Assembly: GCF_000820305.1 (NCBI RefSeq)
Contig: NZ_CDBH01000072.1
Location: forward strand, 1 to 64,000
Length of the DNA: 64,000 nucleotides
Source: Aeromonas dhakensis
GTDB lineage: Bacteria; Pseudomonadota; Gammaproteobacteria; Enterobacterales; Aeromonadaceae
Direction: 5' to 3'
Shown: positions 1 to 8,024 of the stretch, in pieces
Layout: every line of letters starts with the position of its first letter
Numbering within the stretch: the first letter of the stretch is position 1
Made by a program: the position numbers and the translations under genes
The notes under the pieces: generated by a model
Databases searched by the model: none
Told to the model about the DNA's origin: nothing
Seen by the model: only the letters and a program-made list of their open reading frames with translations

Positions 1-228
1 GTAGGGGCCGCCTGCCTGCTGGCGGCGGTGCAGGGGGTGGGGCTGCGCCTCGCCCGGCCCACCCCCTTCACCCGCCCGCTTGGCTCGGCGCTGGCCGCCA
101 TGGTCACGGAGGTGCGGGCCGAGTTTGCCCCGCTGTTGGAAGACCGGGGGCTCGAGCCCGAGCTGAGAGCGCTGATCGCCCGCATTCGCCAGCGCCACTA
201 TCCCCTCTATCAGGACTCTTCACTATGA
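1..228 (+). CDS. C-terminal end of an aromatic amino acid ammonia-lyase-like protein (APE cluster), partial
   Basis: The reading frame is open from the first base and stops at 226-228, so only about 75 C-terminal residues are present. The start of the fragment reads AACLLAAVQGVGLR, which resembles the C-terminal helical region of histidine/phenylalanine ammonia-lyases (a Q-G-x-x-L-R element). Ammonia-lyase homologues are known members of some aryl polyene and flexirubin clusters, where they could supply an aromatic starter acid. The following genes are clear ape homologues on the same strand, and the stop codon overlaps the ATG of the next reading frame (ATGA, 225-228). The assignment rests on this short tail plus context; the catalytic MIO (Ala-Ser-Gly) site lies outside the window. 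Confidence 0.6.
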   Translation, partial: VGAACLLAAVQGVGLRLARPTPFTRPLGSALAAMVTEVRAEFAPLLEDRGLEPELRALIARIRQRHYPLYQDSSL

Positions 229-344
229 GCCGTATCCAGACTACGCCTGAACCCTGGCAGATCAGTACCGAGATAGAAGTGGCCATCCCGTTCCACGACG
301 TGGACTGGGTGGCTGTGTCGCGCTGGCGGGGAGACGACTTGTGA
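225..344 (+). pseudogene. Duplicated 5' end of apeK forming a 39-codon mini-ORF
   Basis: An ATG at 225, overlapping the stop of the upstream gene, opens a 39-codon frame that ends at TGA 342-344. Its residues EPWQISTEIEV and IPFHDVD are nearly identical to the N-terminus of the following thioesterase, and the DNA at about 252-307 matches 365-420 at an offset of 113 bp. The copy then diverges and stops. Because 113 is not a multiple of three the two copies lie in different frames. The mini-ORF stop overlaps a GTG at 341 that can start apeK, so stop/start coupling is kept on both sides. It is most simply a remnant of a tandem duplication; it may act as a translated leader for apeK. Confidence 0.75.
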
Positions 345-778
345 GAACAACCATGCAGCAAGAACCCTGGCAGATCAGCACCGAGATAGAAGTGACGATC
401 CCGTTCCACGACGTGGACATGATGGCAGTCGCCTGGCACGGCCACTACTTTCGCTACATCGAGCTAGCCCGCTGTGCCCTGCTCGATCTTATCGATTACA
501 ACTACCCGCAGATGGAGGCCTCCGGCTACCTCTGGCCCATCATCGACACCCAGATGAAGTACCTGGCACCGCTGCGCTTCGGCCAGCGGGTGCGGGTGCG
601 CGCCACCCTGACCGAGTACCAGAACCGCTTGAAGATCGACTACCTGCTGAGCGACGCCGTGAGCGGCACCCGCACCAGCAAGGGTTACAGCATCCAGGTG
701 GCGGTGAGCAAGGCGAGCGGCGAGATGTGTCTGGCCTCGCCCCAGGTGCTGCTGGACAAGCTGGGGGTGAGCCAGTGA
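341..778 (+). CDS. apeK: Acyl-CoA/ACP thioesterase of the 4HBT hot-dog family (ApeK-like)
   Basis: A 145-residue (GTG 341) or 141-residue (ATG 353) protein with the hot-dog thioesterase signature: FHDVDMMAVAWHGHYFRY followed by ELAR, like 4-hydroxybenzoyl-CoA thioesterases in which the Asp/His-Gly-x-Tyr segment forms the active site. In aryl polyene clusters this protein is thought to edit or release acyl chains. The ATG at 353 gives the N-terminus that best matches the duplicated copy upstream; the GTG at 341 overlaps the stop of that copy and would be translationally coupled. The 3' end overlaps the GTG of apeL (775-778). Identification by fold motif and gene order is strong; substrate is inferred. 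Confidence 0.85.
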   Translation: MRTTMQQEPWQISTEIEVTIPFHDVDMMAVAWHGHYFRYIELARCALLDLIDYNYPQMEASGYLWPIIDTQMKYLAPLRFGQRVRVRATLTEYQNRLKIDYLLSDAVSGTRTSKGYSIQVAVSKASGEMCLASPQVLLDKLGVSQ

Positions 779-1389
779 GCCGGCTGATGGGGCTGCTGCT
801 GGCCGGTCTGATCCTGTTGCTGACATGGCCGCTGCAGGCGGCGCCTCTGAGCCGGGCCGAGGTGCAGCAGCTGCTCGCCCTGAGCCAGGCCAAGGAGGCC
901 CGCTTCGAGCAGGAGAAGCAGGTGGCGGGGCTGAGCCAGCCGCTCAAGGCCTCCGGCGAGCTGCTGCTGGTGCGCGATTTGGGGCTCTGGTGGCAGCAGC
1001 AGAAGCCCTTCCCGCTGACCCTTGTCCTGACGCCGACGCGCATGGTGCAGCAGATGGCGGGCCAGCCCGCCACCGTCATCGACAACCCCCAGCTGCTGGA
1101 GTTCAGCCAGATGCTGCTGGCGCTGTTCGGCTCGGACGAGGCGACCCTGAGCCGTTACTTCAACATCGACTTTCACAGCACGGAGGATGGCTGGCAGCTG
1201 GTGCTGGTGCCGACCCTGGCGCCGCTCGACAAGGTGTTCGCCAGCCTCACCCTGAGCGGGCAGGGGCAGCTGGATCAGCTGCTCATCGCCGACAAGCAGG
1301 GTGACAGCACCCGCATTCGCTTCAGCGACTGGCGCGAGCGCCCCCTGCCATTGACCCCTGAGGAGCAGGCCCGCTTTGCTGTCCACTAG
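775..1389 (+). CDS. apeL: LolA-like outer membrane lipoprotein carrier (ApeL-like)
   Basis: About 204 residues, starting at GTG 775, which overlaps the apeK stop. Residues 1-20 form a signal peptide (a Leu-rich core followed by PLQAAP), so the protein is predicted to be periplasmic. The body has the LolA-like pattern of a beta-rich carrier (SGELLLVRDLGLWWQQ, ending in a segment about a substrate-derived sum). LolA-like proteins of APE clusters are believed to ferry the lipid-linked pigment across the periplasm together with the MMPL exporter and the DUF3261 lipoprotein encoded next. A start further upstream at 727 would lie inside apeK and lose the signal peptide at the N-terminus, so it was not chosen. 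Confidence 0.8.
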   Translation: MSRLMGLLLAGLILLLTWPLQAAPLSRAEVQQLLALSQAKEARFEQEKQVAGLSQPLKASGELLLVRDLGLWWQQQKPFPLTLVLTPTRMVQQMAGQPATVIDNPQLLEFSQMLLALFGSDEATLSRYFNIDFHSTEDGWQLVLVPTLAPLDKVFASLTLSGQGQLDQLLIADKQGDSTRIRFSDWRERPLPLTPEEQARFAVH

Positions 1390-1439
1390 TATCCCGCTGC
1401 GCCAGCGCGCCGTCCCCGCCGGGACGAGGAGAGCCCACC

Positions 1440-3788
1440 TTGCTGCACGCTGAAACCACCTGGCGCCGGCTCGGGACCCTCTGGATCGGGCTCTGCCTGC
1501 TGCTGGCGGCGGTGCTTGCCTGGCAACTGCCCCACAGCCGCATCAACACCAGCCTGATGGATCTGCTGCCCCACGAGTCCCGCAGCGATCTGGACCCGGC
1601 CCTGCAGCAGGGTCTGCTGCAGCAGCTCGACCGCCAGCTGGTCTGGCTGCTGAGCCTGCCCGCCGGCCAGGACGGGCGCGCCGCCGCCACCTTCTGGGCG
1701 CAGCAGCTTGGCGAGCTGCCAGCCCTGTCCCGCATCAAGGGGTATCAGCCCGAGCTGGCCCCCGCCTGGCAGCGCTATCTGCACGAGCTGGCCTGGCAGC
1801 GGCTGGATCCGGCAAGCCGGGCCCGGCTTGCCGGGGGGGCCGAGGGGTGGAGCCAGTGGGTGCTCGGCCAGATCTACTCCCCCTTCGGCGGTGTCTCCCG
1901 TGCCGAGTGGCAGAGCGACCCTCTGCTGCTGACCCGGGCCGGGGTGCTGGCCGAGGCCCGCGGCCCCATGCAGCTCAAGGAGGGCTGGCTGGTGAGCCGG
2001 GACAAGGCGGGGCGCGACTGGTACATGGTGCGCGCCGAGCTGGATCTCTCCGCCTTCGACATCCAGCGCAACCAGGCGCTGCTGAGCGAACTGGCCGGGG
2101 CCGAGCAGCGCCTCGCCGAGGCCTATCCCGGCGCCGAGTTGCTGCGCCGCGGCACCCTCTTCTACAGCCAGCACGCCAGCCAGCTGGCCCAGCAGGACAT
2201 CTCCACCATAGGGCTGGGCTCCATGGTCGGGGTCATCCTGCTCATCTGGGGCGTGTTTCGCTCCACCCGGGCGCTGCTGCTCTCCCTGCTGCCCATCGGC
2301 GTAGGGCTGATGTGGGGGCTCGGCACAGTGCTCATCCTGTTCGGCGAGATTCATGTTTTCACCCTGGTGATCAGCAGCAGCCTCATCGGTATCGCCATCG
2401 ACTACGCCATCCACTTTTTGTGCGAGCGGCGGCTGCACGGCGACGACGAGACGCCGCACCAGACCCGGCTCAAGTTGCTGCCGAGCCTGTCGCTGGCGGT
2501 GCTGACCACCCTGATCGGCTATGGCCTGCTCTGGTTCGCCCCCTTCCCCGGCTTGCAGCAGCTGGCGGTGTGCGCGCTGGCTGGGCTGTTCAGTGCCTTC
2601 ATCACGGTGCTCTGCCTGTTTCCGCGCTGGGCCGGCCCGCTGCCGACAAGGCCGCTGCGGGGCCAGCGCTGGTTGCAGGGCTGGCTGCTGGCCTGGCAGC
2701 AACGCCCGCTGCTGCGCATCGGTCTGCCGCTCTGCTGCCTGCTGCTGGCGGCCCTCGGCATCAGCCGGTTGCAGGTGGATGACGACATCCGCCGGCTGCA
2801 GCCTCTGCCGGTGGTGCTGCAGGGGCAGGAGCAGCGGATCCAGGCCCTCACCGGCCAGCAGGGGGGCATGCAGGGCTTGCTGGTGACGGGAGCGGACGGC
2901 GAGCAGGCACTGCAACGGCTGGAGCGGCTCGATGGCCGGCTGGCCGAACTGCAACAGCGCGGTGCGCTGCAGGCGTTCGTCTCGCTGGCCCGCTGGCTGC
3001 CTTCGCTGGCACGCCAGCAGGAGGATGCCGCCGCCATTCGGGCCCTGTTGCCAGAGGTGGTGAGCCGGCTCAAGGCGGCCGGCCTGCCGCTGCAGCCGCC
3101 CGTGCGCGAGCCACACTGGCTGACCCCGGCCGCCTGGCTGGCCAGCCCGGTCAGCGAGGGGAGTCGCCTGTTGTGGCACGCCCTGGCGGATGGCCGCGTC
3201 GCCATCTGGGTGCCGCTGGTGGGGGTGGCAGACGAAGGAGCCCTGACGGCGCTGGCGGCGGCCGAGCCAGGGGTCTACTGGCAGGATCAGCGCAGCCAGT
3301 GGAGCCAGCTGTTCGCCCACTACCGCATCAAGCTGGCGGAGCTGCTGTCGGTGGCCATCGCGCTGGTGGCCCTGCTGCTGTGGCGGCGGATGGGGGCGGC
3401 GCGAGCGGCCCGGGTGCTGCTGGTCAACCTGATTGCGCTGGCCATGGGGCTGGCGCTGCTCGCCGCCTGCGGCCAGCCGCTCACCCTGTTCGGGGTGCTG
3501 GCGCTCAGCCTCATCTTCGGCATCGGCATCGACTACGGCCTCTTCTTTGCCCATAGCGGCAACGAGGCGGCGCGCCAGAGTTCCACCTTGCTCGCCATCC
3601 TGCTGGCCAACCTCACCACCCAGCTGGCCTTCGGTCTGCTGGCGCTGAGTCACACCCCCGCCATCGCGGGCTTTGGTCTGGTGCTGAGCGGCGGTATCTT
3701 TACCGCCTTCCTGCTCTCACCCCTGGTACTGGACCGGGGTCGACCGCAGTTGCCGGGGCCACATGGCCGGGAGCCAACCTCATCATGA
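1440..3788 (+). CDS. apeM: MMPL/RND-family membrane exporter (ApeM-like)
   Basis: A 782-residue inner membrane protein with two homologous halves, each with a first membrane helix, a large periplasmic loop and a cluster of about five helices, as in RND/MMPL permeases. The conserved helix-4 type motifs are IAIDYAIHFL in the first half and GIGIDYGLFF in the second. In APE clusters this exporter is thought to move the pigment lipid out of the inner membrane to the LolA-like carrier. The start is probably TTG 1440 (or the following CTG), since GGAGAG lies 7-9 bases upstream and there is no ATG or GTG between the apeL stop and this point. The 3' end overlaps apeN by ATGA. Confidence 0.88.
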   Translation: MLHAETTWRRLGTLWIGLCLLLAAVLAWQLPHSRINTSLMDLLPHESRSDLDPALQQGLLQQLDRQLVWLLSLPAGQDGRAAATFWAQQLGELPALSRIKGYQPELAPAWQRYLHELAWQRLDPASRARLAGGAEGWSQWVLGQIYSPFGGVSRAEWQSDPLLLTRAGVLAEARGPMQLKEGWLVSRDKAGRDWYMVRAELDLSAFDIQRNQALLSELAGAEQRLAEAYPGAELLRRGTLFYSQHASQLAQQDISTIGLGSMVGVILLIWGVFRSTRALLLSLLPIGVGLMWGLGTVLILFGEIHVFTLVISSSLIGIAIDYAIHFLCERRLHGDDETPHQTRLKLLPSLSLAVLTTLIGYGLLWFAPFPGLQQLAVCALAGLFSAFITVLCLFPRWAGPLPTRPLRGQRWLQGWLLAWQQRPLLRIGLPLCCLLLAALGISRLQVDDDIRRLQPLPVVLQGQEQRIQALTGQQGGMQGLLVTGADGEQALQRLERLDGRLAELQQRGALQAFVSLARWLPSLARQQEDAAAIRALLPEVVSRLKAAGLPLQPPVREPHWLTPAAWLASPVSEGSRLLWHALADGRVAIWVPLVGVADEGALTALAAAEPGVYWQDQRSQWSQLFAHYRIKLAELLSVAIALVALLLWRRMGAARAARVLLVNLIALAMGLALLAACGQPLTLFGVLALSLIFGIGIDYGLFFAHSGNEAARQSSTLLAILLANLTTQLAFGLLALSHTPAIAGFGLVLSGGIFTAFLLSPLVLDRGRPQLPGPHGREPTSS

Positions 3789-4342
3789 AAGCCTTGTTCG
3801 TGTTCGTAATCCTGCTGCTGACCGGTTGCAGCAGCCAGCCGACCCCCACCGCCTATCTCGACAAGGGGACCGTCATGACGCTGCCGGCCCCCGTGCTGGC
3901 CGCCCCCTTCTATCGCCAGCAACTGCTGACCGCCAGCGTGGGGGGGAGCAACCACCAGCTGATGACGGTGCTGGAGGCGGACGGCCACCAGCTGACCCTG
4001 GTGGGGCTGACCCCGAGCGGGGTACGGCTGTTTCTGGTGCGCTATGACCAGCAGGGGATTTCCACCCGCCAGCTCAGCCCGCTGCTCACCAGCGGCATGC
4101 CACCGGTGAGCCAGGTGCTGGCGGACGTGATGCTCTGCTACTGGCCGCTGGCCAGCTGGCAACCGCAACTGCCGCCGGGCTGGACGCTGCGTGACGAGGG
4201 GCCGCTGCGCCGGCTGCGCGCCCCCGATGGCACCCTGGTCACCGAGATCCGCTATCGCGACGCAGACGGCGTGCGCGAGCCGGTCGGCCTGCAGCAACAC
4301 GTGTTCAACTACCGCCTGCAACTGGAGACCCTGAGCCAATGA
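3785..4342 (+). CDS. apeN: DUF3261 outer membrane lipoprotein (ApeN-like)
   Basis: A 185-residue protein with a short lipoprotein signal ending in the lipobox LLTGC (Cys at residue 15, followed by Ser-Ser). The remainder is a soluble domain of the DUF3261 type found next to the MMPL exporter in APE clusters. It is predicted to be anchored in a periplasm-facing membrane leaflet, probably the outer membrane because the residue after Cys is not Asp, and to receive pigment lipid, analogous to LolB. Its ATG overlaps the apeM stop and its TGA overlaps the ATG of the next gene. Family placement is from context and lipobox; function is inferred. Confidence 0.8.
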   Translation: MKALFVFVILLLTGCSSQPTPTAYLDKGTVMTLPAPVLAAPFYRQQLLTASVGGSNHQLMTVLEADGHQLTLVGLTPSGVRLFLVRYDQQGISTRQLSPLLTSGMPPVSQVLADVMLCYWPLASWQPQLPPGWTLRDEGPLRRLRAPDGTLVTEIRYRDADGVREPVGLQQHVFNYRLQLETLSQ

Positions 4343-5523
4343 GCTGTTATATCGCCGCCTATGGCCTCGTCTCGGCACTGGGGACGGGGCGTGATGCCAG
4401 CGCCGAGGCGCTGCTGGCCTGGCAGAGAGAGGGCATCAGCCCGCTGGATCGACACCAGACGGCGCTGCTGGATGGCCGGCTGACCCCGGTCGGGCGGGTG
4501 GAGGGGGAGTTGCCGGCCATCCCGGCGGCGCTGGCCCCCTACGCCTCGCGCAACAACCAGTTGCTGCTGGCGGCGCTGGCCCAGATCCGGCCCGCCCTCG
4601 ATGAGGCGCTGGCCACCTTTGGCTGCGACCGTGTCGGCCTGGTGTTAGGCACCAGTACCGCCGGGATCGGCGAGGCCGAGCTGGCGGTGGCCGCCGCCCG
4701 GTGCGGGGAAGCCGTGCCGCCCGCCTTTGACTATCGCCAGCAGGAGCTGGGCTCGCCGTCGGAATTTCTGGCCCGCCACCTCGGCCTGACCGGGCCGGCC
4801 TGGACGATTTCCACCGCCTGCTCCTCCAGCGCGCGCGCCTTCATCAGTGGCCAGCGGCTGTTGGCGGCCGGACTGGCAGACGTCGTGCTGGTGGGCGGCG
4901 CCGACAGCCTGTGCGGGCTCACCCTCAACGGCTTTGACAGCCTGGAGTCCCTCAGCTGTGCGCGCTGCCAGCCGTTCGATGAGGCGCGCCAAGGGATCAA
5001 CATCGGCGAGGGGGCGGCGCTGTTTCTGTTGAGCCGCACGCCTGCGCCGCTGGCCCTGCTGGGGGCGGGGGAGTCCTCCGATGCCTGGCACATCTCGGCG
5101 CCCCATCCAGACGGTATCGGCGCCGAGGCGGCCATGCGCATGGCACTGGCCCAGGCGGGCCTGACGCCGGCGCAGGTGGGCTACGTCAACCTGCACGGCA
5201 CCGCCACCCGCCTCAACGACGCCATGGAGAGCCAGGCGGTGCACCGGCTGTTTGGTGCCGAGGTGCCCTGCAGCTCCACCAAGCCGCTCACCGGTCACAC
5301 CCTGGGGGCGGCGGGAGCCATCGAGGCCGCGCTCGCCTGCCTGCTGCTGGAGCGCGCGCTGCCGCTGCCGCCCCAGCGGGTGACCACGGCGGATCCGGCC
5401 CTGGCCCCCATCCGGCTGGTGAGCGGCGAGGTGCCACTGGCGGCGCCCCGGGTGCTCTCCAACTCCTTTGCCTTCGGTGGCAACAATGTCAGCCTGCTGT
5501 TTGGGAGCGTTCACCATGAATGA
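4339..5523 (+). CDS. apeO: Beta-ketoacyl-ACP synthase (ApeO-like)
   Basis: A 394-residue thiolase-fold condensing enzyme. The nucleophile Cys lies in ISTACSSSARAF (about residue 161) and the two catalytic histidines lie in NLHGTATRLND (about 290) and LTGHTLGAAGA (about 325), so the full Cys-His-His triad is present. APE clusters have several such synthases, of which ApeO is the main elongating or chain-length-type enzyme that works iteratively with a dehydratase and a reductase to build a conjugated polyene. The ATG overlaps the stop of apeN and the last eight bases overlap the start of apeP. Confidence 0.88.
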   Translation: MSCYIAAYGLVSALGTGRDASAEALLAWQREGISPLDRHQTALLDGRLTPVGRVEGELPAIPAALAPYASRNNQLLLAALAQIRPALDEALATFGCDRVGLVLGTSTAGIGEAELAVAAARCGEAVPPAFDYRQQELGSPSEFLARHLGLTGPAWTISTACSSSARAFISGQRLLAAGLADVVLVGGADSLCGLTLNGFDSLESLSCARCQPFDEARQGINIGEGAALFLLSRTPAPLALLGAGESSDAWHISAPHPDGIGAEAAMRMALAQAGLTPAQVGYVNLHGTATRLNDAMESQAVHRLFGAEVPCSSTKPLTGHTLGAAGAIEAALACLLLERALPLPPQRVTTADPALAPIRLVSGEVPLAAPRVLSNSFAFGGNNVSLLFGSVHHE

Positions 5524-5977
5524 GTCAGGTTCACTGCCCGCCATCGAGACCCTGCTGCCCCACCAGGCCCCCATGCTGCTGCTGGACCGGCTCTGCGCGG
5601 CGGATGCCCAGCAGGCGCGCTGCGAGACCCGCATCGGTGCCCGCCATGCCCTGCTGCTGGATGGTGAGGGCAATCTGCCCGGCTGGGTCGGCATCGAGCT
5701 GATGGCCCAGACCATCGCCGCCTGGGCCGGCATGCAGGGGCGCCTGCGCGGTGAGCCGGTGCGCATCGGCATGCTGCTCGGCAGTCGCAAGTATCGCTGC
5801 CTGCGCCCCGCCTTCATGGCCGGCAGCCTGCTCACCATAGAGGCGTGCTGCCTGTTGCAAGACGGCGGCATGGCCAGTTTTGATTGCCGGATCCTGCTGG
5901 AGGGGGAGGAGTGCGCCCAGGCGCGGCTCTCCACCTATCAGCCGAGCCCCGGCGAATTGTCCGATTTGTTAGCCTGA
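5516..5977 (+). CDS. apeP: 3-hydroxyacyl-ACP dehydratase, hot-dog type (ApeP-like)
   Basis: About 153 residues from ATG 5516. It resembles FabZ/FabA-like hot-dog dehydratases (LLPHQAPMLLLDRL near the N-terminus; GWVGIELMAQTIAAWAG in the middle, where Glu would sit at the active site). It is expected to dehydrate the 3-hydroxyacyl-ACP intermediates so that each elongation cycle leaves a double bond. The start at 5516 lies inside the end of apeO; a longer frame from 5468 has no support because the dehydratase homology begins at PHQAP. Another dehydratase is normally encoded earlier in such clusters, outside this window. Confidence 0.82.
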   Translation: MNESGSLPAIETLLPHQAPMLLLDRLCAADAQQARCETRIGARHALLLDGEGNLPGWVGIELMAQTIAAWAGMQGRLRGEPVRIGMLLGSRKYRCLRPAFMAGSLLTIEACCLLQDGGMASFDCRILLEGEECAQARLSTYQPSPGELSDLLA

Positions 5978-5986
5978 GGAAGCTTC

Positions 5987-6712
5987 ATGATCTCTAGCGT
6001 ATTGGTCACGGGCGCCAGCAAGGGGATAGGCCGCGCCATCGCCCTCAAGCTGGCGGCCGACGGTTTTTCCATCGTGGTGCACTACCACAGCGATCGGGCC
6101 GGCGCCGAAGCCACCCTGGCCAGCCTGCAGGCGGCCGGGGGAGAGGGGCGTCTGCTCCAGTTCGACATCGCCGATCGCGAGGGGTGCCGCGCGCGGCTGG
6201 AGGCCGACATGGCCGAGCATGGCGCCTATTACGGCGTGGTCTGCAACGCCGGCATCATCCGTGACGGCGCCTTTCCCGCCCTCACCGACGAGGAGTGGGA
6301 CGGGGTGCTGCACACCAACCTGGACGGCTTCTACAACCTGCTCAAGCCCTGCATCATGCCGATGATCGGCCTGCGCCGGGGCGGGCGCATCGTGACCATC
6401 TCCTCGGTGTCCGGGCTGATGGGCAACCGGGGCCAGGTCAACTACAGCGCCGCCAAGGCGGGCATCATGGGGGCCACCAAGGCACTGGCCCTCGAGCTTG
6501 CCAAGCGCAAGATCACCGTCAACTGCGTAGCCCCCGGCCTCATCGACACCGGCATGGTGGACGAGGAGGTGAAGGCGGAGGCGATGAAGATCATTCCGCT
6601 CAAGCGGATGGGGCAGGCCGACGAGGTGGCCGGTCTGGTCTCCTATCTGATGTCCGACATCGCCGGCTATGTCACGCGCCAGGTCATCTCCATCAACGGA
6701 GGCATGGTATGA
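5987..6712 (+). CDS. apeQ: 3-oxoacyl-ACP reductase, SDR family (ApeQ/FabG-like)
   Basis: A 241-residue classical short-chain dehydrogenase. It has the nucleotide-binding motif TGASKGIGRAIA (residues 8-19), the NAG motif (about 86-88), the catalytic Ser in ISSVSG, and the YSAAKAG catalytic Tyr/Lys pair (about 152-156). It is predicted to reduce the 3-ketoacyl-ACP intermediates with NADPH in the polyene cycle. A GAGGAAG stretch lies 5-11 bases before the ATG. The TGA overlaps the ATG of apeR. Confidence 0.9.
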   Translation: MISSVLVTGASKGIGRAIALKLAADGFSIVVHYHSDRAGAEATLASLQAAGGEGRLLQFDIADREGCRARLEADMAEHGAYYGVVCNAGIIRDGAFPALTDEEWDGVLHTNLDGFYNLLKPCIMPMIGLRRGGRIVTISSVSGLMGNRGQVNYSAAKAGIMGATKALALELAKRKITVNCVAPGLIDTGMVDEEVKAEAMKIIPLKRMGQADEVAGLVSYLMSDIAGYVTRQVISINGGMV

Positions 6713-7935
6713 AGCGAGTCGTAGTCACCGGCATGGCCGGGGTGACCGCCTTCGGGCAGGATTGGCCGAGCGTGCGGGCCCGCCTGCAGGCGGGGCGCAA
6801 TGCAGTGGTGAACATGCCGGAGTGGGCCATCTACGACGGCCTCAACACCCGGCTGGCGGCCCCCATTCCGGACTTCACGCTGCCGGCCCACTATCCGCGC
6901 AAGAAGACCCGCGCCATGGGGCGGGTCTCGGCACTGGCCACCGTCGCCACCGAGCTGGCGCTGGCGCAGGCGGGATTGCTGGACAACCCGGTGCTCACCG
7001 ATGGGCGCACCGGCATCGCCTACGGCTCCTCCACCGGCAGCACGGATCCCATTCGCGCCTTCGGGGTCATGCTCAACGACAAGAGCACCGCCAGCATCAC
7101 AGCCACCACCTATGTGCAGATGATGCCGCACACGGCGGCGGTCAACACCGGGCTGTTCTTCGGCCTGCGCGGGCGGGTCATTCCCACCTCCAGCGCCTGT
7201 ACCTCCGGCAGCCAGGGCATCGGCTACGCCTTTGAGGCGATCAAGCACGGCTACCAGACCCTGATGGTGGCTGGCGGGGCGGAGGAGCTCTGCCCGTCGG
7301 AGGCCGTGGTATTCGATACCCTGTTTGCCACCAGCCAGATGAACGACAACCCGGAGCTGGCGCCGCGTCCGTTTGACCGACAGCGGGACGGGCTGGTGAT
7401 AGGCGAGGGGGCCGGCACCCTGGTGCTGGAGGAGCTGGAACATGCGCAGGCGCGCGGTGCCACCATCCTCGCCGAGCTGGTGGGCTTTGCCACCAACTGC
7501 GATGCCGCCCACGTGACCCAGCCTCAGCAGGAGACCATGCAGCTCTGCATGGAGATGGCGCTGGCCCAGGCCGGGCTCCAGCCTGAGGATATCGGCTATA
7601 TCAGCGCCCACGGCACCGCCACCGAGCGCGGCGACATCGCCGAGAGTCACGCCACCGCCGCCATCTTCGGCGACCGCACCCCCATCTCGTCCCTCAAGAG
7701 CTACTTCGGCCATACCCTGGGGGCCTGCGGCGCCATCGAGGCCTGGCTGGCGCTGGAGATGATGCAAGAGGGGTGGTTTGCCCCCACCATCAACCTGACC
7801 GAGCCGGATCCGGCCTGCGCTCCGCTCGATCACGTGGTGGGCAGCGGTCGCACGCTGGCGGTGGAGTACCTGATGTCCAACAACTTCGCCTTCGGCGGCA
7901 TCAACACCTCCCTCATCTTCAAGCGCTGGTCCTGA
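6709..7935 (+). CDS. apeR: Second beta-ketoacyl-ACP synthase (ApeR-like)
   Basis: A 408-residue FabF-like condensing enzyme starting at ATG 6709, which overlaps the apeQ stop. The catalytic Cys is in TSSACTSGSQGI (about residue 163), and the histidines are in SAHGTATERGD and SYFGHTLGACGA. It is the last gene of the APE block and, in the described clusters, is the condensing enzyme of the final position. ApeO and ApeR share the thiolase fold, so both may act in the elongation complex with different substrates. A longer frame that begins inside apeQ at 6295 reads through apeQ in another frame and is not supported. Confidence 0.9.
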   Translation: MKRVVVTGMAGVTAFGQDWPSVRARLQAGRNAVVNMPEWAIYDGLNTRLAAPIPDFTLPAHYPRKKTRAMGRVSALATVATELALAQAGLLDNPVLTDGRTGIAYGSSTGSTDPIRAFGVMLNDKSTASITATTYVQMMPHTAAVNTGLFFGLRGRVIPTSSACTSGSQGIGYAFEAIKHGYQTLMVAGGAEELCPSEAVVFDTLFATSQMNDNPELAPRPFDRQRDGLVIGEGAGTLVLEELEHAQARGATILAELVGFATNCDAAHVTQPQQETMQLCMEMALAQAGLQPEDIGYISAHGTATERGDIAESHATAAIFGDRTPISSLKSYFGHTLGACGAIEAWLALEMMQEGWFAPTINLTEPDPACAPLDHVVGSGRTLAVEYLMSNNFAFGGINTSLIFKRWS

Positions 7936-7940
7936 GTGTC

Positions 7941-7963
7941 GGTGCCCTGCCAGGCAGGGCACC
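7941..7963 (+). terminator. Perfect inverted repeat after apeR, possible terminator
   Basis: An 11-bp perfect inverted repeat (GGTGCCCTGCC ... GGCAGGGCACC) begins 6 bases after the apeR stop. There is no T-run after it, so it may be a 3'-end-protecting hairpin or a weak terminator rather than a classical Rho-independent one. Confidence 0.5.
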
Positions 7964-7998
7964 GGTACAGGTTGGGTTTAGCCTTGATGAATTAATAT

Positions 7999-8021
7999 GC
8001 CCCCCGTTTTTTTCGGGAGGC
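7999..8021 (+). promoter_or_regulatory. Hairpin that includes the ribosome binding site of the DUF2541-like gene
   Basis: GCCCCCCG and CGGGAGGC pair (one C-A mismatch) around a loop of seven T. The 3' arm holds the GGGAGG Shine-Dalgarno sequence that lies 4-5 bases before the ATG at 8025, so folding would hide the ribosome binding site. The T-rich loop could also act as a short terminator-like element. This is seen in the sequence; a regulatory role is inference. Confidence 0.4.
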
Positions 8022-8024
8022 ATC

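Noticed and set aside
1386..3653. Long - strand frames opposite apeM and similar Arg/Gln/Pro-rich frames elsewhere
   Set aside because: Shadow frames common in GC-rich DNA; composition is not protein-like and the + strand genes have motifs.
6295..7935. Long frame fusing into apeR
   Set aside because: Its first 138 codons read apeQ in a wrong frame; the true apeR start is 6709.
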